Assembly (NCBI GenBank): GCA_013001755.1
Contig: JABDLY010000031.1
Span: forward strand, 1-34,156
DNA from: Sphingomonadaceae bacterium
GTDB taxonomy: Bacteria > Pseudomonadota > Alphaproteobacteria > Sphingomonadales > Sphingomonadaceae
Direction of reading: 5' to 3'
DNA: 34,156 bases
Shown here: piece after piece, positions 1 to 8,764 of the stretch
How the letters are laid out: every line of letters starts with the position of its first letter
How positions within the stretch are numbered: the first letter of the stretch is position 1
The notes under the pieces: generated by a model
What the model saw: only the letters and a program-made list of their open reading frames with translations
Database searches by the model: none
Told to the model about the DNA's origin: nothing
Translations under genes and position numbers: made by a program

Positions 1-1
1 G

Positions 2-1624
<1,623 letters not shown>

Positions 1625-1630
1625 TTAGTC

Positions 1631-1714
1631 CCCCTCCCGCTTGTGGGAGGGGCCAGGGGTGGGCAATCCCACCCTCGCAGACACACCCCGAGCCCCTCCT
1701 GCAAGCGGGAGGGG
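1631..1714. repeat. REP-like composite palindromic unit between atpD and atpC
   Basis: Three stem-loops are packed into 84 bases. The first has arms CCCCTCCC (1631-1638) and GGGAGGGG (1645-1652). The middle one has arms GGGTGGG (1657-1663) and CCCACCC (1668-1674) with a CAAT loop. The last has arms CCCCTCC (1693-1699) and GGGAGGGG (1707-1714). The outer two palindromes are also inverted copies of one another, giving a BIME-like mosaic. Elements of this look are common between genes in sphingomonads (general knowledge, not searched here). The right arm runs into the GGGGGGAGAA that acts as the atpC ribosome-binding site. Confidence 0.8.
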
Positions 1715-1726
1715 GGAGAAACGAAA

Positions 1727-1990
1727 ATGCCCTTGAATTTCGAACTCGTGACGCCCGAAAAGCTCCTTCGCTCCGAAGAAGTACATATGGTCGTGGTCCC
1801 GGGCACCGAGGGCGATTTCGGCGTGCTCGAACGCCATGCACCGGTAATGTCGACGATGCGCGACGGCGATATCCAGATTTTCGCGACCGCCGGGGATACG
1901 CCCGAAACGATCAAGGTCGAGGGCGGATTTGCCGAGGTCAACGAAAAGGGCCTGACGATCCTCGCCGAAAAAATCGTCGACGGCGAATAA
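1727..1990 (+). CDS. atpC: ATP synthase F1 subunit epsilon
   Basis: This 87-residue protein is the epsilon subunit, a stalk protein that couples gamma rotation to the c-ring and can inhibit ATP hydrolysis. It starts [14 protein letters not shown] and carries the family beta-sandwich pattern [21 protein letters not shown] near residues 22-42. It ends at about residue 87, so it has the N-terminal domain but lacks the C-terminal two-helix hairpin of the E. coli protein, as in many alphaproteobacteria. The ATG at 1727 was chosen because a GGGGGGAGAA ribosome-binding site precedes it. The open frame continues upstream through the repeat, but that part does not look like protein. Confidence 0.95.
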   Translation: MPLNFELVTPEKLLRSEEVHMVVVPGTEGDFGVLERHAPVMSTMRDGDIQIFATAGDTPETIKVEGGFAEVNEKGLTILAEKIVDGE

Positions 1991-2037
1991 TCGCTGGTTC
2001 CGGCCGGTTGGCAGGGATTTCTCAACTCCGTTATCTC

Positions 2038-2129
2038 CGTCATTACGAGCGTAGCGAAGCAATCCAGAGCCATTTACGCCGGCGTTCGCGGCTCTGGATT
2101 GTTTCGTCGCTACGCTCCTCGCGATGACG
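2038..2129. repeat. Long imperfect inverted repeat downstream of atpC
   Basis: Left arm 2038-2071 begins CGTCATTACGAGCGTAGCG and right arm 2090-2129 ends CTACGCTCCTCGCGATGACG. The arms pair over about 34 positions, with two 3-base insertions in the right arm and a few mismatches, around an 18-base loop. The 318-base gap between atpC and cpaF holds this element and no convincing gene. It has the look of a dispersed repeat seen between genes in sphingomonads and related alphaproteobacteria. In RNA it would form a long hairpin that could end or stabilise the atp transcript. No T-tract follows, so I do not call it a simple intrinsic terminator. Confidence 0.75.
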
Positions 2130-2308
2130 TTCGCCCTGGAAAAAACTCGACTCCTCGCGTTAACTGGCTGTTTTATAACGTTTTATGGTCCTGGATGAGC
2201 TCGCGGCCGCGCCGTCGCCGCCATTAGCTAATTGTCAAAGTTTTCAATCTATTCACCATGTCCACGAACAGCCCGCCCCCGGTGGGTGCAATGATATTGA
2301 GGGACAGG

Positions 2309-3838
2309 ATGAGCGCATTCGGACGAAAAGACGGCGGTCAGAAACCTTCCTTCGGCGTGGCGCGCCCGATGAAGGGCGGCGGCAAGGCTGAAAAGGTCGC
2401 AACGCCGGTCGATGAAGAAACCGAAGGCGGCGAGCAGTTTCCGCCGCTCGACGCACTCGATAATCCCGCTGTCGACGATGGCAGCCTGGCGCCCGCTGTT
2501 CCGCAGGGCGACGCCATGTCCAAGCTCAACGATCGCGCCAACGCGGTTGCCGAAGCGCTGGCCGAGGTCGAAGGCTTCGAAGCGTCGGTCCACAAGATCA
2601 AGGAACAGGTGCTGCCGCGCCTGCTCGAACGCGTCGATCCCGAAGCCGCTTCGACGCTGACCAAGGACGAACTGGCCGAAGAATTCCGGCCGATCATTTC
2701 CGAAGTTCTCGCCGAGCTCAAAATCACGCTCAATCGCCGCGAGCAGTTCGCGCTTGAAAAAGTGCTCGTCGACGAACTGCTCGGCCTCGGCCCGCTCGAA
2801 GAATTGCTGAGCGACCCCGATATCAATGATATCATGGTCAACGGCCCCGAACAGACCTATATCGAGCGCAAGGGCAAGCTCGAAGTCGCGCAGATCAAGT
2901 TCCGCGATGAGGATCACCTTCTCCAGATCGCCCAGCGCATCTGCAACTCGGTCGGCCGCCGAGTCGATCAGACGACGCCGCTCGCCGACGCCCGGCTTGC
3001 AGACGGTTCGCGTGTCAACGTCATCGTGCCGCCGCTCTCGTTGCGCGGCACCGCAATCTCGATTCGTAAATTCTCCGACAATCCGATCACCATCGACATG
3101 ATGAAAGACTTCGGTTCGATGTCGGAAAAGATGGCGACCTTCCTCAAGGTCGCCGGCGCCAGCCGATTCAACGTCGTTATCTCGGGCGGTACGGGCTCGG
3201 GCAAGACGACGATGCTCAACGCAATGTCGAAAATGATCGACCCCGGCGAGCGCGTGCTGACGATCGAGGATGCCGCCGAGCTTCGCCTGCAACAGCCGCA
3301 CTGGCTGCCGCTCGAAACGCGCCCGGCCAACCTTGAAGGCAAGGGCGAGATTTCGATCGGCGACCTCGTCAAGAACGCCCTGCGTATGCGCCCAGACCGC
3401 ATCATCCTCGGTGAGATTCGCGGCGCGGAATGTTTCGATCTGCTCGCCGCGATGAACACCGGCCATGACGGCTCGATGTGCACGCTTCACTCCAACTCGC
3501 CGCGCGAATGTCTTGGCCGCATGGAAAACATGGTCATGATGGGCGACATCAAGATCCCGAAAGAGGCGATCAGCCGGCAGATCGCCGACTCGGTCGATCT
3601 GATCGTTCAGGTGAAGCGCCTGCGTGACGGCTCACGCCGGACCACCAACATCACCGAGGTGATCGGGATGGAAGGCGATGTCATCGTGACGCAGGAATTG
3701 TTCAAGTTCGAATATACTGGCGAGGGCGACGACGGCAAAATCCAGGGCGAATATCGCTCGATGGGCCTGCGTCCCTATACGCTCGACAAGGCCAAGGCCT
3801 ATGGCTTCGAGCAGCCCTGTCTCGAGTCTTGCCTCTAA
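2309..3838 (+). CDS. cpaF: CpaF-family type II/IV secretion ATPase (Flp/Tad pilus)
   Basis: This 509-residue P-loop ATPase belongs to the CpaF/TadA group, the cytoplasmic hexameric motors of Flp/Tad pili and related secretion systems. The N-terminal about 85 residues are charged and low in complexity. Next comes the N-terminal domain with GLGPLEELLSDPDINDIMVNGP. The Walker A loop GGTGSGKTT is at residues 293-301, followed by LTIEDAAELRL, the region RMRPDRIILGEIRGAECFDLL (Walker B) and the His-box TGHDGSMCTLHSNSP. The ATG at 2309 follows GAGGGACAGG. An in-frame ATG at 2258 would add 17 residues but has no visible ribosome-binding site. No other pilus gene is in the window, so it stands alone here. 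Confidence 0.92.
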   Translation: MSAFGRKDGGQKPSFGVARPMKGGGKAEKVATPVDEETEGGEQFPPLDALDNPAVDDGSLAPAVPQGDAMSKLNDRANAVAEALAEVEGFEASVHKIKEQVLPRLLERVDPEAASTLTKDELAEEFRPIISEVLAELKITLNRREQFALEKVLVDELLGLGPLEELLSDPDINDIMVNGPEQTYIERKGKLEVAQIKFRDEDHLLQIAQRICNSVGRRVDQTTPLADARLADGSRVNVIVPPLSLRGTAISIRKFSDNPITIDMMKDFGSMSEKMATFLKVAGASRFNVVISGGTGSGKTTMLNAMSKMIDPGERVLTIEDAAELRLQQPHWLPLETRPANLEGKGEISIGDLVKNALRMRPDRIILGEIRGAECFDLLAAMNTGHDGSMCTLHSNSPRECLGRMENMVMMGDIKIPKEAISRQIADSVDLIVQVKRLRDGSRRTTNITEVIGMEGDVIVTQELFKFEYTGEGDDGKIQGEYRSMGLRPYTLDKAKAYGFEQPCLESCL

Positions 3839-3847
3839 GCTGAATTA

Positions 3848-4033
3848 TCAAGCCGCAAACGCCAAGATCGTGAAGATCAGCGCGGCGACGAGCGACAGGA
3901 CGAGGACGAGCGGCCAGTTGACCCAGCCGACCCGGTCGAGATCGTCGCGCTTGTTGCGGCGGCGATCCATCCATGATGCCCAGCCCGCAATCGCGAGACA
4001 GGCGATGATCGCGCCGATAAAATAATCGGTCAA
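3848..4033 (-). CDS. Small two-helix membrane protein of unknown function
   Basis: This 61-residue protein has two predicted transmembrane segments, IGAIIACLAIAGWASWM near residues 6-22 and LVLVLSLVAALIFTILAFA near 42-60. A basic loop DRRRNKRDDLDR lies between them. Its ATG at 4033 lies 7 bases past the phaR stop on the same strand, so the two are probably co-transcribed. It converges with cpaF, with 9 bases between the stops. I do not recognise a named family. GC-rich third positions and the tight spacing to phaR argue that it is real. Confidence 0.7.
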   Translation of the reverse strand: MTDYFIGAIIACLAIAGWASWMDRRRNKRDDLDRVGWVNWPLVLVLSLVAALIFTILAFAA

Positions 4034-4040
4034 TGCGCTG

Positions 4041-4610
4041 CTAGTCGCTCAGCTTGTCGATCTTGTCTTGCATCTCGGCAAGTTGCGCCTTGAGCGCGGC
4101 GACTTCGTCGTCGCGTTCGCTATGCGCCACCTCATTGGAACTGCCCTCGGCAGCCTGGCCCTTGGTCATCGGGCGGAATGCGCTCGTTGCAGCCTCGAAC
4201 ATTTCCATGTTGCGCCGGGCAATCTCGCCGAATGGGCCCGAGCCGATCGCGCCCTGCATGGCATCGCGAAACTTTTCGTGATTGCGCTGGAACGATTCCA
4301 TCGAGGCTTCGAGATATTGCGGCATCATCGCCGACATCGAATTGCCGTACATGCCGATCAAATCGCGCAGGAAGCTGACCGGGAGCATATTCTGCCCATG
4401 GGTTTCCTGTTCCATGATGATCTGCGTCAGCACCGTGCGGGTGATATCGTCGCCGCTCTTGGCGTCGATGACTTTGAAATCGCGCTTGTCGCGGATCATT
4501 TCGGCGAGATGGTCGAGCGTTATATAGCTCGAGCTATCGGTGTTATAGAGACGGCGGTTGGCGTATTTCTTGATAATGACGGTGCCGGAATCGGAGTCCG
4601 AATTTGCCAT
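4041..4610 (-). CDS. phaR: PhaR, polyhydroxyalkanoate synthesis repressor
   Basis: This 189-residue protein is the PHA-responsive repressor of alphaproteobacteria. The N-terminal DNA-binding domain holds the family hallmark IIKKYANRRLYNTDSSSYIT, followed by LDHLAEMIRDKRDFKVIDAKSGDDITRTVLTQIIMEQE. The second domain has FLRDLIGMYGNSMSAMMPQYLEASMESF, which binds PHA granules in characterised relatives. The C-terminus (about 160-189) looks like a short coiled coil. The start at 4610 follows TTTGGAGAAACTGTC; the frame runs 8 codons further upstream. Candidate operator motifs lie at 4646-4667. It is divergent from a PhaC-like hydrolase, which fits a role in PHA control. Confidence 0.95.
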   Translation of the reverse strand: MANSDSDSGTVIIKKYANRRLYNTDSSSYITLDHLAEMIRDKRDFKVIDAKSGDDITRTVLTQIIMEQETHGQNMLPVSFLRDLIGMYGNSMSAMMPQYLEASMESFQRNHEKFRDAMQGAIGSGPFGEIARRNMEMFEAATSAFRPMTKGQAAEGSSNEVAHSERDDEVAALKAQLAEMQDKIDKLSD

Positions 4611-5688
4611 GACAGTTTCTCCAAATGTTGGCACCGAGTTAGCACCTGCACATAGTGCAGCGCAACATAAACCCCGCCCGCTCCCGCTTTTCCTTGAATT
4701 GCTGCGCAGCGAAACCGCAGCATTGCCCGAAAGGATGGAAGCGGCACTGGCGGGTGTGAAAGCTTATCAGCAGGCGCGGCGCACGCCGCGGCCCGGTCCG
4801 AGGCCGGCGGTTGCATCGGCGGGACGTGCGCGCTTGCTCGATTATGGCGGCGATGGCCCGGCGGCGGTGTTCGTCCCGTCGCTGATCAATCCGCCGCATG
4901 TGCTCGATCTTGCGGAAGGCAATTCGCTGTTGCGCTGGCTGAGCGCAAACGGCGTCCATCCCTACCTCGTCGACTGGGCCGCGCCTGAAGCTGGCGAAGC
5001 CGAACTGAGCGTGGCGGGGCATATCGAATCGCTGCTGCTTCCGCTGCTCGATGCGCTCGATCGGCCGTGTCACCTTGTCGGCTATTGCCTTGGCGGAACG
5101 ATGGCGATCGGCGCCGCCGCCGCCCGAACGCCGCTGTCGCTGGTCACAATGGCCACGCCATGGCGGTTTGACGGCTTTTCCGATGAAGCGCGCGAGGGGC
5201 TGGCCGAACTTTGGCAGAACGCGCAGCCGACCTCTGCCGCGCTAGGCGCGATGCCGATGGAAGTTTTGCAGACCGCCTTCTGGAAGCTCGACCCGGGAAC
5301 CACGGTCGGCAAGTTCGAGATGTTCGGCCGGCTCGATCCCGCCAGCGACAAGGCGCGCGGCTTTGTCGCGCTCGAAGACTGGGCCAATGACGGACCGCCG
5401 CTGACATTGGGCGCGGCCAAAGAGCTGGTCGAAGAGCTGTTCGGGAATAATGTAACGGGCGAGGCGCGGTGGAAGGTGGACGGGCGGACGGTCGATCCCC
5501 ACGCCCTGCCCTGCCCCGTGCTCGACATCATATCCGCCAGCGACAAGATCGTGCCCGAAGCGAGCGCGGCGCGGGCCGGCGAGGTGCTGACATTGCGGCA
5601 GGGCCATGTCGGCATGGTCGTCGGCGGCCGGGCACGCGCAACATTGTGGGAGCCACTCGCGAAATGGCTTTCGCAGGTGCAGCATTAG
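4609..5688 (+). CDS. PhaC-like alpha/beta hydrolase with a cysteine nucleophile
   Basis: This 359-residue alpha/beta-hydrolase resembles PHA synthases: the lipase box is GYCLGGT with Cys160 as nucleophile, as in PhaC, rather than serine. The probable partners are Asp312 (in ISASDKIVPE) and His333 (in GHVGMVVG). It lacks the roughly 200-residue N-terminal domain of class I PhaC and is close in length to class III PhaC, but no PhaE is nearby. Its place between phaR and a thiolase supports a role in PHA or acyl-CoA metabolism. The only ATG that keeps the HKPRPLPLFLELLRSE block is at 4609, overlapping the phaR start codon. Whether it polymerises, hydrolyses or transfers acyl groups cannot be told from sequence. 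Confidence 0.85.
   Translation: MTVSPNVGTELAPAHSAAQHKPRPLPLFLELLRSETAALPERMEAALAGVKAYQQARRTPRPGPRPAVASAGRARLLDYGGDGPAAVFVPSLINPPHVLDLAEGNSLLRWLSANGVHPYLVDWAAPEAGEAELSVAGHIESLLLPLLDALDRPCHLVGYCLGGTMAIGAAAARTPLSLVTMATPWRFDGFSDEAREGLAELWQNAQPTSAALGAMPMEVLQTAFWKLDPGTTVGKFEMFGRLDPASDKARGFVALEDWANDGPPLTLGAAKELVEELFGNNVTGEARWKVDGRTVDPHALPCPVLDIISASDKIVPEASAARAGEVLTLRQGHVGMVVGGRARATLWEPLAKWLSQVQH
4646..4667 (-). promoter_or_regulatory. Candidate PhaR operator upstream of phaR
   Basis: CTGCAC (4646-4651), ATA, GTGCAG (4655-4660) form a perfect inverted repeat, which continues into GCGCAACA. Read on the phaR strand, the right part contains TTGCGCTGCA. The same TTGC-NN-TGCA pattern occurs upstream of phaZ (11303). 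PhaR proteins studied in Paracoccus and Rhodobacter bind CTGC/GCAG-type dyads, so autoregulation is a reasonable inference. The site lies 36-57 bases upstream of the phaR ATG, inside the first codons of the divergent hydrolase. Confidence 0.5.
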
Positions 5689-5736
5689 CTATACAATCGC
5701 CGCGACTCCCCTTCTCGCCAAATAAGGATCGCACCC

Positions 5737-6909
5737 ATGACCGGTATCGTTATCGCAGCCGCCAAACGCACCCCCGTCGGCGGCTTTCTCGGTGCATTGG
5801 GCTCGACGCCCGCGCATGAACTCGGCCGAACCGCTATCGAAGCCGCGCTCGCTCAGTCGGGAATCGCGCCCGAGGACGTGTTCGAGGTCGTGCTTGGCCA
5901 GGTGCTGACGGCGGGTCAGGGTCAGAACCCGGCGCGCCAAGCATCGATGGCCGCCGGCATCCCGAAGGAAATTCCGGCGTGGGGCGTCAATCAGGTTTGC
6001 GGTTCGGGCCTCCGCGCCGTCGCCATCGCGGCGCAGCAGATCGCGGCGGGCGATGCCGATATCGTCGTCGCGGGCGGGCAGGAAAGCATGTCGCTCTCTA
6101 CCCATTGCCAGAATATGCGCGGCGGTACCAAGATGGGCCCGGTCAGCCTTGTCGACACGATGGTCGTCGACGGTCTGACCGATGTGTTCAACGATTATCA
6201 TATGGGGATCACCGCCGAAAATCTCGCCGAGCAATATCAGATCACGCGCGAGGATCAGGACAATTTCGCCGTCGCTTCGCAAAACAAGGCTGAGAAGGCG
6301 CGCGCCGAAGGCCGGTTCAAGGATGAAATCGCACCGGTCACCGTAACCCATCGCAAGGGCGAGACGCTGGTCGAGGATGACGAATATATTCGCGCAGGCG
6401 CGACGATCGACGCCATGTCCGGCCTGCGCCCGGCGTTCAAGAAAGACGGCACCGTAACCGCCGCCAATGCCAGCGGCCTCAATGACGGCGCAGCCGCGCT
6501 TGTCGTAATGAGCGCCGACGAAGCGAAGCGGCGCGGCGCGCCGGTGCTCGCGCGGATCGCGAGCTGGGCATCGGCCGGCGTCGATCCGTCGATCATGGGT
6601 ATCGGGCCCGTCCCTGCGACCAAGCGCGCGCTCGAAAAAGCCGGATGGACGATCGGCGATCTCGACCTGATCGAAGCCAATGAAGCCTTTGCCGCGCAGG
6701 CGCTATCGGTTGGCAAGGAACTGGGCTGGGATCCGGAGAAGGTCAACGTCAATGGCGGCGCGATCGCCATCGGCCACCCGATCGGCGCGTCGGGCGCGCG
6801 TGTCCTGACGACGTTGCTCTACGAAATGCAAAAACGCGATGTTGCCAAGGGTCTCGCCACTTTGTGCATCGGCGGCGGCATGGGCATCGCGATGTGCGTC
6901 GAACGCTAA
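5737..6909 (+). CDS. phaA: Acetyl-CoA acetyltransferase (thiolase)
   Basis: This 390-residue thiolase condenses two acetyl-CoA to acetoacetyl-CoA, the first step of PHB synthesis, or works in reverse in beta-oxidation. The acyl-accepting Cys88 is in NQVCGSGL, His347 in [14 protein letters not shown] and the catalytic Cys377 in LCIGGGMG. These match Cys89/His348/Cys378 of the Zoogloea PHB thiolase with an offset of one. NEAFAAQ is also present. Length is standard. The start at 5737 follows AAGGATCGCACCC. It lies 48 bases after the PhaC-like gene, which suggests PHA metabolism, although the symbol atoB would fit equally well. Confidence 0.93.
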   Translation: MTGIVIAAAKRTPVGGFLGALGSTPAHELGRTAIEAALAQSGIAPEDVFEVVLGQVLTAGQGQNPARQASMAAGIPKEIPAWGVNQVCGSGLRAVAIAAQQIAAGDADIVVAGGQESMSLSTHCQNMRGGTKMGPVSLVDTMVVDGLTDVFNDYHMGITAENLAEQYQITREDQDNFAVASQNKAEKARAEGRFKDEIAPVTVTHRKGETLVEDDEYIRAGATIDAMSGLRPAFKKDGTVTAANASGLNDGAAALVVMSADEAKRRGAPVLARIASWASAGVDPSIMGIGPVPATKRALEKAGWTIGDLDLIEANEAFAAQALSVGKELGWDPEKVNVNGGAIAIGHPIGASGARVLTTLLYEMQKRDVAKGLATLCIGGGMGIAMCVER

Positions 6910-6932
6910 GGCCACCTTTTCCGCCTATTCAC

Positions 6933-6961
6933 TTGACACCGTGTTACCGACTTAATACACT
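6933..6961 (+). promoter_or_regulatory. Sigma-70-like promoter for the exported protein at 6996
   Basis: TTGACA at 6933-6938 and TACACT at 6956-6961 are separated by 17 bases, in an unusually AT-rich stretch. GTGTTA and TAATACAC within and beside the spacer form a loose inverted repeat that could bind a regulator. The -35 box is a perfect consensus match and the -10 matches 4 of 6. Confidence 0.55.
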
Positions 6962-6995
6962 ATAACCATAATAAATAAAAAATCGAGGTTCAGGA

Positions 6996-7802
6996 ATGTT
7001 AGACAAATTGCTCGCTTTGGGCGCGGCTTCGGCTATCGCGCTGACCGGATACGTGTCGGGATATTTCGACGACGGCGCCGATGCGGTGCCGACCGGTCGC
7101 ATCTATCATTATGTCCGCGATACCCGGGCAGGAGACGAGAATATATACGTCTACCGCGCCGGCGCAAACCATGTCGAAGTCTATACGATGACCGGCCGTT
7201 GCCGCGACGCGGAATATCTGAGCGCATGGGTCGATCCGACGACCGGCCGGGCGGCAATGATGACGAGCGGGCGCCTGATGCCCGAAGCGCGGCACGAGAA
7301 TTTCATGACGATCGCCTTTGACGGTGTCCGCGGACGGCTGAGCGCCGATGCGATACTCGAAGACAGGATGGTCAGCGGTGCCGTCACGATCGACGAACCC
7401 GTCTGGCATTTGCGCGACTTCGAACTCGCCACGCTTTCGGTTCAGACCATGGGCCTTGCCGACCCGCGAGGCGGCTTCGCCTTCGCGCTGCCGACGACAA
7501 CCGGAGAGGGTGACGATTACCTCCAAAATCTCGGCCGTATCGATGCCGAATTCGTTACCGAGGAAGATTTGGACGGTAGGCAGGCCCTGCGGTTCGAACT
7601 TACCGGCCCGGCATTGGCGAATCGCAGCGGATCGCTCTGGCTCGATGCCGACGGGCACCATGTGATCGCCGCCAATCTCGATCTGCCGGGCGAGGGCAAT
7701 CGGGATAATTTCACGCTCCGCCTAACCGAAATTTCCGATGGCGGCGAAGCCGGCTGGGGCGAGCTGCTGCACAGTCATTATGACGGCTGCGCAACGGCCT
7801 GA
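6996..7802 (+). CDS. Exported protein of unknown function
   Basis: This 268-residue protein has an N-terminal hydrophobic segment (about residues 5-22, LLALGAASAIALTGYVSGYF) that suggests export or membrane anchoring. The rest is rich in short beta-strand-like stretches, for example YHYVRDTRAGDENIYVYRAG and a C-terminal SLWLDADGHHVIAANLDLP that recalls lipid- or substrate-binding periplasmic beta-rich proteins. I do not recognise a family or catalytic residues. Its single cysteines (in GRCRDA and DGCATA) are far apart and could form a disulfide. A consensus-like promoter lies just upstream and an AGGTTCAGGA ribosome-binding site precedes the ATG. It is 41 bases from the next gene on the same strand. 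Confidence 0.75.
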   Translation: MLDKLLALGAASAIALTGYVSGYFDDGADAVPTGRIYHYVRDTRAGDENIYVYRAGANHVEVYTMTGRCRDAEYLSAWVDPTTGRAAMMTSGRLMPEARHENFMTIAFDGVRGRLSADAILEDRMVSGAVTIDEPVWHLRDFELATLSVQTMGLADPRGGFAFALPTTTGEGDDYLQNLGRIDAEFVTEEDLDGRQALRFELTGPALANRSGSLWLDADGHHVIAANLDLPGEGNRDNFTLRLTEISDGGEAGWGELLHSHYDGCATA

Positions 7803-7843
7803 ACGCATTGCAATAATCGCGGCGGCGGCTTAGCCTTGCATGC

Positions 7844-8764
7844 ATGACTGGATTTAACGGCCGGGCGGCTATCGCCTGCCTAATCGGATTGAGCGCCTGC
7901 GCGATGCCCGACGACCCTCCGCCTTCACCGCCGCAGACGGCGACCGCCGATAGTATCATGGTGTGGGACGATTTGTTCTCGCGCGAACAGCCGCAGGCGA
8001 GCGAGCGTCTCGCCTATGGCGAAGGGCCGCTGCAATTTTCCGAGCTTTGGCTCCCCGAAGGTGACGGCCCGCATCCAACGGTGCTGATGATCCATGGCGG
8101 CTGCTGGCAGACCGCAATTGCCGAGCGCGATATCATGAACTGGATCGCCGAAGATTTGCGCGGGCGCGGCATCGCCGTCTGGAATATAGAATATCGCGGT
8201 GTCGACCGCGGCGGCGGCTATCCTGGAACCTATGAAGATGTGCTGGCGGCGGGCGATTCGCTCGTCGAACATGCGCCGCGCTTCAACCTCGACATGTCGA
8301 ACATCGTTGCTATCGGCCATTCGGCCGGCGGTCATCTCGCGCTCTGGCTGGCGGCGCGGCAGGGCGGCCTGCCCGGTCAACCGCTGATGAGCCCGCGCAT
8401 CTTGCCGATCACGACCGCGATCAGCCAGGGCGGCCTTCCCGATCTGCGCGCTGGCGAACAGCGCGAAGGTCATCCTTGCGGGACCGAAGCGCCGCGGCTT
8501 ATGGGGGGTGGCCGCTATGACCTGACCTCGCCGCAGGTGATGCCCGCGAGCAGCGCCCGCGAAATCCTAGTCAATGCCGAGCGCGACCGCATCGCTCCGC
8601 CTGCCTATGCCGAAGCCTATCGCGGCGCACAGCTCGCGCGCGACAAGACCGATGTAGCACTCGTCACGATTCCCGGCGAAGGCCATGTCGAGCTGATTGC
8701 GCCGGGCACGGCCAGTTGGGCGCGGCAGGTCGCGCTGATCGAAGAGGCTTTGGGCCTCGAATGA
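7844..8764 (+). CDS. Lipoprotein alpha/beta hydrolase, kynurenine formamidase-like
   Basis: This 306-residue alpha/beta-hydrolase has the oxyanion motif HGGCW (residues 84-88), the nucleophile elbow GHSAGGH (Ser160), and likely Asp248 (NAERDRIAPP) and His281 (GEGHVEL). HGGxW plus GHSAG is the pattern of animal/yeast-type arylformamidases, which open N-formylkynurenine to kynurenine. The stop overlaps the kynU start as ATGA, so translation is probably coupled, and this step comes just before kynureninase in tryptophan breakdown. Oddly, the N-terminus carries a lipobox, LSAC with Cys19, and a proline-rich linker, implying periplasmic anchoring, while KynU looks cytoplasmic. A general esterase role cannot be excluded. 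Confidence 0.8.
   Translation: MTGFNGRAAIACLIGLSACAMPDDPPPSPPQTATADSIMVWDDLFSREQPQASERLAYGEGPLQFSELWLPEGDGPHPTVLMIHGGCWQTAIAERDIMNWIAEDLRGRGIAVWNIEYRGVDRGGGYPGTYEDVLAAGDSLVEHAPRFNLDMSNIVAIGHSAGGHLALWLAARQGGLPGQPLMSPRILPITTAISQGGLPDLRAGEQREGHPCGTEAPRLMGGGRYDLTSPQVMPASSAREILVNAERDRIAPPAYAEAYRGAQLARDKTDVALVTIPGEGHVELIAPGTASWARQVALIEEALGLE

Noticed and set aside
2249-3490. 413-residue minus-strand frame over cpaF
   Set aside because: It is antisense to a clear CpaF with Walker motifs, and its product is Arg/His/Asp-rich without domain signs.
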